NCBI GenBank assembly: GCA_039881145.1
Contig: JAYKKI010000039.1
Location: 20,516,001-20,580,000, forward strand
Length of the DNA: 64,000 nt
Reading direction: 5' to 3'
Source: Druceiella hillmani
Lineage: Eukaryota > Arthropoda > Insecta > Lepidoptera > Hepialidae
A program made the position numbers and the translations under genes. Shown in pieces: positions 38,729 to 48,990 of the stretch. The first letter of the stretch is position 1. Every line of letters starts with the position of its first letter. A model generated the notes under the pieces. The model was not told the DNA's origin, made no database searches, and was given only the letters and a program-made list of their open reading frames with translations.

Positions 38729-39725
38729 TTAGGAGTCATTCAATTGGAATTTACACTTAAAGTTTTCTTGATATAGTAGCTCTAGACTATTACCAGTGCA
38801 TGACTTAATTTTTATATCAGTTTTAGACAATGAATTTTTAGTATTAAGTGAATCATAAATATTTTTTGACATGATATTGACATCACTGCCAGTATCAATA
38901 ACACAATTTATTTGTGAATTATTTATATATAAATTAATTGTCCATTCACTTGACAACGACTTGAATGACTGAATATGACCTATAAACATTTCATTTTGTT
39001 CTGACTGTACCTGTTGCATATTACTACCTGACCGTACATATTTTACTGACTTTGACTTAATTAACCGACAACAGACTGCAAAATGACCCACTTTTTTACA
39101 TTTTCGGCACTTTACACGTAATGCTGGACACTTATGACGATGCACCTGACCACACCTTGTACAGATATTCTTTTCTGACTGTTGACTATATTGACTGACA
39201 TTCTTTGAGTTAGACTTTGATCTTGAACGTGACTGACTCTTATTATACAAGACTGAACTATGTTCTGCTGCCAATTCGTCCGTTTGGTGTCTGGAAGCAA
39301 GCATGGCTTTTTCCATCTCTAAGGCTTTATCAAGATTCAATTTATCTTCACGCAATAATTTTTCTCTAATATAGTTGTATTTTTGCATATGAACATTATT
39401 TTGATTAGGCGTTCCTGCAGCTGTCCCATCTCACCTCATGTGACCTTAATTTTAATCTGCAAGCAAAGTCCTCTAAGGTTTAATTTTCACGTTGCTTGTA
39501 TGTGAAAAAATTGTGACATTCATAAGTGAGGTTGGCTTTTGGGGCGAAGTGATTTTGAAATAACTCTATAAGCCCGTCGTATTTAATGTTATCCTTGTTT
39601 TTTCCAAATGTATTGAATACATTCACACCCTTTTCACCAATAAAATGTAAAAATAAAGCTACCTTTCTGCCATCACTTTCTTCATCCATGCCAGATGCAC
39701 GTAAATAAAATTTAAATGATTGCAC
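38729..39725 (-). pseudogene. gag and protease remnant of the Ty3/gypsy element
   Basis: The capsid-like region reads KFYLRASGMDEESDGRKVAL (from about 39715), then ALFLHFIGEKG and ELFQNHF. A break near 39480 separates it from a second open frame at 39388 that contains ALEMEKAM, a Ser/Arg-rich linker, two zinc knuckles (CTRCGQVHRHKC and CRKCKKVGHFAVCC) and the aspartic protease active site VIDTGSDVNIM at about 38890. This order is the standard Ty3/gypsy layout. A further break separates it from the RT region. Confidence 0.85.
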
Positions 39726-39887
39726 CCATTTTTTTCATTGTTGAGCCAAGTTACCATTCGTCACCATGGGCTGCGGACTGGACATTCCAGAAAGTTTCTT
39801 GGGCTTTTGACTTTCTTGAGACTTGATGCTGATTTTTCATACGAGAATTTCCCTATGACTACGAACCCAGTTACTGACACCATGTAT

Positions 39888-40064
39888 TGTGTGTGTATTG
39901 TATAAATAATAATACTAGACTTGAATTAGATTTGAATTATTATTACACTTTTGCTATATATTACACAGATACAACTAGCAAAGGTTAGGACGCCATCTTC
40001 ACGCATACTTTCCTTATCGACTAGTAATGTGCCATGACAGTAGGGACGTCACATACTCATAACA
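39888..40064 (-). repeat. 5' LTR of the Ty3/gypsy element
   Basis: Partner of the repeat at 35798-35974, with the same TG...CA ends on the minus strand. No clean target-site duplication could be fixed, because both flanks are T-rich. Confidence 0.85.
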
Positions 40065-42180
40065 GTTTTTGAATGCAAATAATATTTATTTTGATAACGA
40101 TAAAGGCAGTATAACATGATTATAATTACTTCCACTAGGTGCTTAGAGGTATACATAAAAAAGCGTTTTCATATACACAAACTTTTCACTTTCAGCAACT
40201 TTTTGAAAATGTCATTAGCTAAATCAGATACAATTTTTCAACTTTATTAGCTAGTTAGATATATTTGTGTACTTTGTAAATTCATAAAGTTATTGTACAA
40301 AGCCAAGGATCGTTGAAAACCATTAAGTATACATAATATTCGAAACACAAAAAAATTACCTTAAAGATTATATTACTTTTAATCGATCAATTTTACAAAT
40401 TTCTCTTGAAATATTTGTAAATTTTACCAAATTTTCTTGATACATATGAAATATTTATTGATAATTTTAAATTCATATTTTAAATTAAGTAAATGTATCA
40501 TAACTACAATGTGCGTTATTGCTAATCACAAGAATCTGAGCAATAATGAAGTGTGTTGTGTAAACACGTGGAACACAATGAACTGGCCCACTTTGCTTTT
40601 CTTTAACAAATTGTGTCACCTTGAGATGATAGCACATATCAATGTTGTACAATTATTCTAACATATTTTTTAACAAAAAGTTTATTCGGGAAAGAAATGT
40701 TTATGGAAAAAAAAATGGAGTTTGTCTTTTCTTTGAAATTCAAATCAGTCCGATCTTATTTTTTATTCTCCATACTTGGAAGAAAACACTTAATCAATAA
40801 ATATTTTACTGACGTAAATACAGTCACCCATATATTATATGGATAAATAAATGTGAAAACAGACTGTAAACACATTCTTTATGTTTGATTAGGATGAATT
40901 TTTATTTTTGTCTTGTATTATATAAAGTACCATTTTTATTAATGTATCCACATTTCAAACATGGTACATATTTATAAAATTATTACATGTCGAATCATTG
41001 CTATAGTTTCTTACAACCTCTGAGTAGGCTTTTGAAAATACAAATTTTTTTCATAAATTTAAATTGAGCGGCAGAATATATTTCCTTTGCATTTTTTTCA
41101 GTACATCTCTAAAAATATACTACCTAACATTATGAAACAATATTTTTGAGAATCTTATAGTGAGTCCTTCCAAATGATACCCCACATGATGAATGAAATG
41201 AAAGAAAAATTTTCTTAAAATAATTAATTTCCCCTTTCCTCTAAAATTCCCATGAATATTTTTGAATGGGGTTTATATGTGCTTTATATATATTTGACAT
41301 AGCAATAACACATATTAACCCATTGTGAGTTAATATGTGTTATTGCTATGTCAAATTTCAAGTCTCTGTTTCAAACAATTTCTAAGAAAAATAGCTGTGA
41401 TAAACAGACAGACATGACAGTAGTTCTATAAAGGTTCTATTTTTTCTTTCGAGATACGGGACCATAAAATGGATGAAATTTATATTTATATATAATAATT
41501 CACACAGAATTATACAAAAGTGTTGCTTAAAAACAATAAATATAGTTTGAATTGATATCTTCAAGGTTACTTAAAAAGGAAAGTTTTCTTTGGACTTATC
41601 ATGCAGGTTTGAGTAAAAACTGCACATTATTCCAAACCTGTATTAAACCTGTTTTGCTTATTTTTATGTTATGATATTTTTTTGTTAATTGTTGTTTCCT
41701 AAGTTTTACTATTCTTATTAACCTCTACTACACTCATCTACATCACAAAGTGTTCATATTTAATCGATGTGCTTGACTGGAAGGTATGATATGTACGTTA
41801 AAATATGAACAAATAAAAGTATATAAATATAAATACTGATATTTATATTTATATACATTGTTATCTGTTTTATACATTCCGAGACAATTGTACTTAAGAA
41901 GTAAACTCCAGTTGCGCGTCGGAGCTGTCGCGCACAATTTTTTTATTCTGATTACAACATAATAATTGACAATAATTATTTTTAGACTTTAACATTTATT
42001 TTCAAATTTCAATCACCTGTATCAATTAAAAAGTGAATTATAACGACCAAAAATCTTTATTCCCATCTTTGGAACTGTAATTAAGTTAAATGAAAAAGAA
42101 AGCACAAATTATTCTCAAATTTGGTAAAACACTGTAACGACAATACTTTCATCGAACATTCACAATGTTTTATCAAATGA
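40065..42180. other. Intergenic DNA
   Basis: AT-rich without a supported gene. It contains the perfect palindrome at 41292-41356, listed separately. Confidence 0.4.
41292..41356. repeat. Hairpin, perfect 28-nt arms
   Basis: 41292-41319 and 41329-41356 are exact reverse complements around a 9-nt loop (CCATTGTGA). Confidence 0.9.
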
Positions 42181-42510
42181 AATTCTTCACAAATAACCGT
42201 CTTAATTGACTCAGTACATCGATATAATTCATCGTAATACATCAATATTCGTCGCAAACAGCATAATTAACGTAGTTGATATATTTCACAAACGACTGAC
42301 ATAATTGGCACAGTTCGGAGCTATATCGCAAATAACTTACATAATTGGCATATAAATATTCGTCATAATTAGCGCATAATTCTTCACAAATACTCATAAC
42401 TGACACAGACAATTGGCGCATAATTAATTGCAAAAAGGAAATAATAATCATGATTGATGCATAAAATAAATATATTACAAATAACCAAAGTAATTGGCAC
42501 AGTTGGATAC
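42180..42510. repeat. Degenerate repeats rich in ATAATTGGC(A/G)CA and GCATA
   Basis: Units of roughly 40-60 bp recur, each with a (C)ACAAATAAC-like block followed by CATAATTGGC(A/G)C or GCATAATT (for example near 42300, 42350, 42370, 42411 and 42490). They lie upstream of the gag remnant of the errantivirus-like element, where its 5' leader would be expected. Two copies (TTGGCACAGTTCGG near 42305, TTGGCACAGTTGGA near 42491) loosely resemble a tRNA-Ser-type primer site. Confidence 0.45.
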
Positions 42511-42855
42511 TTCACATAATAATAAAATTTTGAGACTCTCTGGCTCCTGTCAACGACTTACCGAAGACAACCTACTCATCATAAATTGTTGATACAACTA
42601 CAACAATTAGAACAATCACTACAACGACACGGTAAGTATTATTTTTCTATTTATTGCCAGAATAGTAATATTCCTTTTCTAAAAATCCTGAAATTCTGAT
42701 TGCAACTCAGTTAAGTCACGTTGTCAATTGTAACCTTTAGTCTGATCCAAAAACTCGAATCTTTCTAATATTACTCGCTAGGCGCAATTGCCATAAACAT
42801 AAATACAAAAATACAAATGCAAATAAATAAAATACACTGTAATATACGTACATAT

Positions 42856-42859
42856 ATGT

Positions 42860-42908
<49 letters not shown>

Positions 42909-42935
42909 CATATATATATATATATATATATATAA
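42856..42935. repeat. (TA)n microsatellite with TGTA interruptions
   Basis: Two blocks of TA repeat separated by GTATATGTATGTAC. Confidence 0.9.
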
Positions 42936-43029
42936 TAAATCGAAATACAAGCAATACATAATTGCAAATAAAAATTTAAACAAATACAAACATAAATAAT
43001 AAAATTAGATACCAAAAGCAAAAATGCAT

Positions 43030-43773
43030 TGTATAAAGCAGCATTGAAAATAGTGCCACGTTTCGATGGTAACCCCAGAAAGCTATATTGATATATTAAA
43101 ACAGGTGGTGTATCAATTTTAAAATACTATTATAATCCCAAAGAATCGATGTGTTTTCATAGCACCATAGTATGAAATGGAATTGTTGAACTTTACATAC
43201 TTATTTAGTTGGACTTAGAGAACCTCTATGTTCAACAATTAAGGCTATGTGACCTGATTCACTTCCTCTTGCACTTCAATATGTGAAAAAGGAAGAAAAT
43301 ATTGGTTATCTGCAAAAAAAACCAACAGATAAGAAACATAAATTATAACCAAATGAAAGCGAATAATCATTCTAATAATTACAATAATCAGATTAAACAA
43401 ATTAAACAAAAATTCATTTAATCAACTTAAACAATTACCTTAACTACCACATTCCTACACGTTTAGGAACATGCAACATCAACCATTTAACTATGACAAA
43501 CCCGATCCAAGTAAACAGCCACCCTGGCAGAAATAAAAGCCAACTCCTATGAGTGGTATGTCCTATAATTCATATAACAGAAATATACCAAAACAACAAA
43601 ATAATTATTTCAGAAAAGAATTACATTATAACTCTCTAGGAACTGATATTGATTCAGAAGATATAATAGAATATCCCTATTTCAAACAAAAATTAGAAAC
43701 AGATACACAAAATATAAATCAAAAAAATGTTCAAAGACAAATTCTATTCCCCCCCCCCCCCTTAATAGACTAA
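43030..43773 (+). pseudogene. gag-like remnant of the errantivirus-like element
   Basis: The first part reads ALKIVPRFDGNPRKLY (about 43043), the PxFDGNP motif that opens errantivirus Gag proteins, then breaks at stop codons. After an interrupted Asn-rich stretch, an open frame at 43549-43773 continues with LHYNSLGTDIDSED and ends at a C homopolymer and palindrome (43757-43799). Confidence 0.6.
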
Positions 43774-43799
43774 TATTTTATATTAGTCTATTAAGGGGG
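43757..43799. repeat. Hairpin, perfect 20-nt arms with 3-nt loop
   Basis: CCCCCTTAATAGACTAATAT (43757-43776) is followed by its exact reverse complement (43780-43799). CCTTAATAGA then appears a second time at 43801-43810, as if the polymerase copied back and resumed. Confidence 0.9.
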
Positions 43800-43935
43800 T
43801 CCTTAATAGAATTAAATGAACAAAGTTAAAAAATACTTCTATAAATTCAAATTAATAACCCTCCTTTAAAATTATTAAAGCCACAGAGGCGAATAACTCT
43901 TTTCTTGCATCCAATAATACTTTTATGACCATCTT

Positions 43936-44301
43936 ATGAAATATGATCCCTTTACAATAAGAAATTTACACTTAACTACTAGAAATATATATTCAATAAA
44001 TCTACCAGCATTTCAAGAGTTTGATACTCGACAAAACTTTAATTTCTATGTATACAAATTCCACATTTTTGATGTTTTAATAAAACTTGATATCCTAGAA
44101 AAACTAAAATCCAAAATTGATTTACAAAATAAAACTTTAATCACTACTAATTCAAATGTATCGATTAAAATACTTAAACCTAATAATAAAAATATTTTTG
44201 AAGAACAATACATTCTAACACTAGAAAGAGTGAAAATCCAAGATGATATTATAAAAGGAGAAATTTATATCAGAAATACACAATTAAATGAAATTACGTG
44301 A
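43936..44301 (+). pseudogene. Protease-region remnant of the errantivirus-like element
   Basis: An open frame of 121 codons with an Asn/Ile-rich sequence (for example FNFYVYKFHIFDVLIKLDIL), located where gypsy-type elements encode the protease-to-RT junction. No intact DSG or DTG active site is visible. It ends where a palindrome begins. Placement is by position more than by motif. Confidence 0.45.
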
Positions 44302-44376
44302 TGTAGTATTATTTCTACTTTCTTTAAGAACTTAAAGAAAGTAAAAATAATACTACATCATATAATTTCATTTAAT
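44283..44376. repeat. Hairpin, about 46-nt arms with 2-nt loop
   Basis: 44283-44328 pairs with 44331-44376 with only about three mismatches. The same sequence exists as a single copy at 31926-31990. Confidence 0.85.
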
Positions 44377-44429
44377 TATGAATAATGAATTCTAAAAATA
44401 AAAATGCACAGTTGACAATGGTCATCACA

Positions 44430-45110
44430 AATTTCTACATACGCCAGTTGAACTTAGAAATGCACCAGCTACTTTTAAACGAGTCATGGATGACGTCCTA
44501 AGAAGACTTCAAGACTCTATCTGTCTTATCGCTTCGAGAGCATATCATTAACCTTAAAAAAGTGCTTCAGAAACACTGACAATAAAACTTTATAATTTAA
44601 TTAAATAAATCAGAATTCTTCAAAAAAAAGAAACACTATATTCGGTGTCTTGAAAAAGTTGCAAAAATAAATCATATAGAAAAATTTACAGAAAGTTTTG
44701 AGCATTGCAAAACTATATTAATGAATGTCCCTATAGTACAATATCTAAATTTTGAAAAAGAATTCCTGCTGAGCACAAACGCTTATAATGTAGCAATTGG
44801 CGCAATATTATCACAAGGAGAAATGGGCTCTGATAAACCTATATCTTACGCATCACTCCCTTTAAATTATTCCGAAATCATATATAACAGTATTGAAAAA
44901 GAAATGTTAGCCGTAATCTGGGCAACTAAATATTTCAGACTTTACATATACGGTAGAAAATTCACCATTATCACAGATCATAAGCCTTTACAATGGCTAC
45001 ACTCACTTAAAGAACCCAACTCCATATTAGTCCAATGGAGATTTAAACTCGAAGAGATTAAATATAAAGTAATTTAGAAAGAGGGCAAGCAAAATTCCAA
45101 TGCTGACGCC
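44430..45110 (+). pseudogene. RT fragment and RNase H of the errantivirus-like element
   Basis: RT survives as LRNAPATFKRVMDDVLRRL (about 44450-44510), the conserved GLxNAPATF box. The YxDD active site and much of the palm domain are deleted, and EHIINLKKVLQ-like sequence follows out of frame. RNase H is well preserved in the open frame at 44721-45077: NVAIGAILSQGEMGSDKPIS, IEKEMLAVIWATKYFR, ITDHKPLQWL. It then runs through a stop into GKQNSNADA. The sequence is of the 17.6/297/gypsy type. Confidence 0.8.
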
Positions 45111-45349
45111 CCGTCGCTAATAAAAATAAATAATAATAATTCCTTTGCTCAGAAAACGAAGTATCCCAATTATTTAAAGAAAAATTAGAACTCAATAATC
45201 AATATGCAATATTACTATTAAATGAAAATTATTTACATATAATTACAACAACTTTACAAAAGAGATTTAAAAATTTGTCATATAATGTCACATTGTGTAA
45301 AATAAAATTAACATAGTTAATACTGGCGAACTACAAAAAATAATTAAAA

Positions 45350-45960
45350 ATTATCATGAAAATAATAATAACCATAGAAGTATATTTGAAACTAAATCCC
45401 AAATTAAACCTGACATTACTGACCTAATATAAATAAATCTGTAACAGATTTCATTAACAAATGTGAAATATGTAAAATCGCTAAATATTAAAGAAATCCC
45501 ACTAGGCAATTATGCAAATTGTTCCCATACCTAAAAACAATTTGAAATCATTTACCTTGACACATACGATCACAGTACGTAGAAACAAATACATGACCAT
45601 AATAGACTCACTCTCTAAATATGCACAAGCTTACTATGTAGAAGCACCTACACCATTAAATGTAATCAACTCCTCGTTAACATTTGTAATGCATCAGGGC
45701 GTACCTTTGGCTATCATAATGAATCAAGTTTCAGAATTTAAAAACTTACCTATAAATGAGTTTACTAGTCTACATAAAACAGAAACTCAGTATATTACTG
45801 ATAATCATCCATAATCAAACGAAATAATTGAATGATTTCATTCTACATTAATAGAACACTTAAGAATACTCAAACAAACGGAACCTCATCCTTTAATCAA
45901 TGAACTAATGTGATATGCTATAATTGGATATAATAATTCAGTCCATTCTTCTAGTAATAA
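45350..45960 (+). pseudogene. Integrase remnant of the errantivirus-like element
   Basis: The zinc-finger half reads HRSIFETKSQIK (about 45372) and INKCEICKIAKY (about 45455). The core continues in the open frame at 45512-45814, with TIIDSLSKYAQAY (Asp-containing strand), VIMNQ in place of the usual CDxG box, and EFKNLPINEF. A post-stop remnant resembles the HSTLIEHLRIL helix that bears the third acidic residue. The second catalytic Asp is lost. Confidence 0.65.
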
Positions 45961-46601
45961 AGAACCGTTAGAAATGATTAATGGACGCGTCGAAAATAGA
46001 AACCCTTTTGATATTAACATACAATATAAATACAAAATTATATAGGAAATCACAAACATTAACAGAAGTACTATACATGGACATAAATAAAAAAATAACT
46101 GAAACTTAACAATAAAACTTCTACTATAATTTAAAAAATAAAAATCAGGACGAAGCAATAGTATATCTAGAGCAGACTAACGTTTACGTGAGGAATCCCT
46201 TAGCAATTAGAGTTTTAAGATACACAATTCAGAATGTAGTGCAAAATAAAGATGTAAATATAGTAAATGAAAGAGGCCAAGAAATACATAAAGATAATAT
46301 AAGAAAACCCAATTTAAAAAATTTCGTTACAGGATTCTTCTCCTGATGACATTAATACTGACAGAAGAAGTTAAATTAATAAAATTTAAGAGTAGGCCGA
46401 GATTATTACCTTTTAGAATAAAACATTTTAAATTACAATTGAAGGATGGTACAATCCTTTATCGTTATATTATCGAGATCATAAGAAAACAAAACCTGAC
46501 ATGAACTAGCAAACGAATTAAAAATTATAGTCAAAGGTTTTATTAACAAGAAATCCATAAAAAGCAACATACTATGAAAAAATAGTTAACAATTTAAATA
46601 A

Positions 46602-47430
46602 GTGAATATACAAATTTTACAAATGTTGCACTACCCAAATTTATACAGCTTTACAATATTAATATTACCAGAATCACGTAATGAACGCAATTACCTTTAC
46701 CGTGACTCCACATGCAACCCAATAAATAAATATATAAATGAAAAAGTGCATTTACATTTGGATAACACGTGTAAGAATAATAAAGACATGAACTACTGTG
46801 ACGAAATCAACTTCATGAAAAGGTATCAACGTCCTGACTGCATCCAGAAACTAATCGTTCAACAAGAATTGACCTCTGCTTGCCAACACACTTTAATCGA
46901 AACTACTACTGAAATTATAGACAAGCTCGATGAACGAATTTACTAATTAATATTTCCTGTAAGAACGAAGACTACAACAAAATGTTGAAAAGAAGATCGT
47001 AGTTACATTCACGGGACCTATCTACTTTATCTTCCTGCTAACAGCTGCTTTACTACCAAAAAATAACAAAATTCATGATATTCAAAATAAACTTATCGAA
47101 CAACCCGTCAAACTACTAACATTTGAATTAAAGAAAATTACAACAGAAAATAAAATGAAACCACTTCAAATACAAAATCTACACTTAAATCAAGTTCACC
47201 AACTAAGCGGATTATTGGACAGCTAAGGGCTATTAGACATTGATACAACTAATAGTCACATATTTTGGACTCTACCCGTCTACATCAAAATTATCTACAT
47301 TGTACTATATTTAGTACTTCCCCAGAGAATTGAAATTCAGCTTCAAGAAGAAACTACAAAAAAATACAGAAAAACCGAAAGAACTTATAAAGCCTTTCCT
47401 CACACAAGTAGAGGCTTACCGCTCATGAGG
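46602..47430 (+). pseudogene. Env-like remnant of the errantivirus-like element
   Basis: An open frame at 46602-46946 contains spaced cysteines (RDSTCNP, PDCIQKL, TSACQHTL) and ends ETTTEIIDKLDERIY, similar in style to errantivirus envelope ectodomains (a family related to baculovirus fusion proteins). A second block at about 47068-47428, interrupted by one TAA, reads IHDIQNKLIE, then a hydrophobic segment (VYIKIIYIVLYLVL) as a possible membrane anchor, then a basic tail. Assignment rests on position after integrase and on topology, not on a strong motif. Confidence 0.45.
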
Positions 47431-47432
47431 TA

Positions 47433-47700
47433 GGTGTTACTCACCCACATTTGTTATCCCTTTGCATACCTGGATACTAAATAATCCAAAACCCAATAAA
47501 AGGTAGCAAATCATATAGAAGAACAAAGGCTAATTAGGAAATGACGCCACTTCGCATTAGTATAAAAAGGGCCCTCACCCTTTGTTTGAGATATTAATTG
47601 ACTTAGGCTTAAGAAACAAGCCCCGCTGAAAGAAACAAGGTCTGGAGCGGCGAGGAGCTGCGATATCCGGTGTTGCCTGGGTCAAAATATATTGCATGCT
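47433..47700 (+). promoter_or_regulatory. Probable 3' LTR with TATA box of the errantivirus-like element
   Basis: Directly after the env-like frame lies a GC-richer stretch with TATAAAAAGG at 47561-47570, followed by an R/U5-like segment up to about 47700. No second copy exists in the window, so the ends are uncertain. Confidence 0.45.
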
Positions 47701-48030
47701 TAATGGTTTAAAGATCAGTTTCTCAACTTATGTTTATTTCATTAAATGTACGATATATATAAAATATATGGGAAATTTATTAATTATTTGAATAATTGAA
47801 TTGAAGCACAGATTAGAATTAAAAATACTTATTTCAATAAAAAAATTATGTTTTATTGTAGATATTAAGATTTGTACTTTTTACATACAGTTACATTTAA
47901 GTTTTTCTCAAATATATTTATATTTATAAAGACAGTTATGTTTTATTAATATTTACTCACAACACTTGTTTATACACAATGTTTAGAGTTTTATGGTCTG
48001 GGCTGTAAATGAACAAATTTTGAGGTGATC
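47701..48030. other. Intergenic DNA after the errantivirus-like element
   Basis: AT-rich; nothing recognised. Confidence 0.4.
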
Positions 48031-48049
48031 CAACTTATGAATATGCTTT

Positions 48050-48690
48050 CCAGAACGTTTTCAAATTTTTTAGAATATTCCAGAGCATTTTAAAACGATC
48101 AGATTCGTTTTAGGTGATTCACAAAATTTAAGAATAATTTAGAAATTTTCAGAATGTTTTCAAATTGTTCAAAACATTCCGAAGCATTTTAGAATGTTCA
48201 GATTAAATTTTAAGTGATCCACAACATTTAAAAGTAATTTAGAAGGTTTTCGAATTTTTAAGTACATTCTAGAGCATTGTAGAATGATCAGATTAAATTT
48301 CAAGTGAATCACCACATTTAAGAGTAATTTAGAACTTTCCAGGTCATTTTCGTATTTTTTACAACATTCCAGAATATTTTAGAACGATCAGATTCAATTT
48401 CACGTGGTTCAGAACGTTTAAGAGTAATTTAGAACTTTCATAACGTTTTCTAATTTTTTAGAACATTCCAGAACAATCGAAATCAATTTCGAGTGGTTCA
48501 CATTTGAAAGTAATTTAGAACTTACAGAACGTTTCCGAATTTTTTAAAACATTCCAGAATACTTTAAAAGATTCTACACCACAGCAGACCATCGTGGAAC
48601 ATTTTAGAAATATGACATCTTAAGTCTTTCTAGAATATTCTGGAACATTCAAGATCGTTTACGAACATTCTAGAATGCATTGTGTTAGAA
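48050..48690. repeat. About 95-bp tandem repeat with heat-shock-element motifs
   Basis: About five and a half degenerate units of 90-100 bp, marked by (G/A)ATCAGATT at about 48098, 48198, 48288 and 48388, with a diverged version near 48478. Each unit has a TTTTAGAACATTCCAGA(A/G)-type block. That block contains GAAnnTTCnnGAA or close variants at 48073, 48366, 48461 and 48551, and a one-base-shifted version at 48177. The array ends in a longer run of alternating GAA/TTC pentamers at 48628-48650 and another at 48663-48675. Confidence 0.8.
48628..48650. promoter_or_regulatory. Perfect five-unit heat shock element
   Basis: TTC at 48628, GAA at 48633, TTC at 48638, GAA at 48643 and TTC at 48648 alternate with exact 5-bp spacing, which is the HSF trimer-binding consensus (nGAAn in alternating orientation). 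A GAA-TTC-GAA trio at 48663-48675 follows in phase. Binding is inferred only. Confidence 0.55.
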
Positions 48691-48750
48691 AAGGATGGAA
48701 ATATTTTTAGAATACAATATGTTAGAAAAGGATGGAAATATTTTTTTACA
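48683..48750. repeat. 37-bp direct repeat
   Basis: TGTTAGAAAAGGATGGAAAT occurs at 48683 and again at 48720, both followed by an ATTTTT run. Confidence 0.8.
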
Positions 48751-48904
48751 TTTTGGTAATAAAATATTTCTACATTTTTCCACTTACGGGGACCATACTC
48801 CCTTACACACACCAGGGAGGGACCAAAGAGCATCTGCCATGAAAGCCTCGAGTGGGTGGCTGTAGGTGGTCATGGTGAAGTCTGTCTTTACATACATACA
48901 GTCT

Positions 48905-48907
<3 letters not shown>

Positions 48908-48990
<83 letters not shown>
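48908..48990. repeat. (TA)n microsatellite
   Basis: Long TA dinucleotide run interrupted by CATATATATATATG near the middle. Confidence 0.9.

Larger units (their letters stand above)
35798..40064 (-). mobile_element. Ty3/gypsy LTR retrotransposon, decayed
   Basis: Two direct repeats of about 177 bp bound gag, protease, RT, RNase H and integrase remnants, all on the minus strand. Total length is 4.3 kb. The polypurine tract AAGAAAGAGGA abuts the 3' LTR on the minus strand (plus about 35975-35985), and a primer-site-like TGGTGTCAG lies just inside the 5' LTR (about 39874-39882). Reading frames are broken in many places. No env-like frame is present. Confidence 0.88.
43020..47700 (+). mobile_element. 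Errantivirus-like (gypsy-type, env-bearing) element, heavily decayed
   Basis: On the plus strand the order is gag (about 43030-43773), protease region (43936-44301), RT fragment (about 44430-44560), RNase H (44721-45110), integrase (about 45350-45960), env-like region (46602-47430) and a probable 3' LTR (about 47433-47700). The layout and motifs are those of insect errantiviruses. Numerous stops, frameshifts and deletions show it is dead. No matching 5' LTR was found within the window. Confidence 0.75.

Noticed and set aside
42737..43021. Open frames rich in Tyr-Ile-Tyr repeats (also at 48803-49129 and 60697-60949)
   Set aside because: These are translations of (TA)n microsatellites, not proteins.
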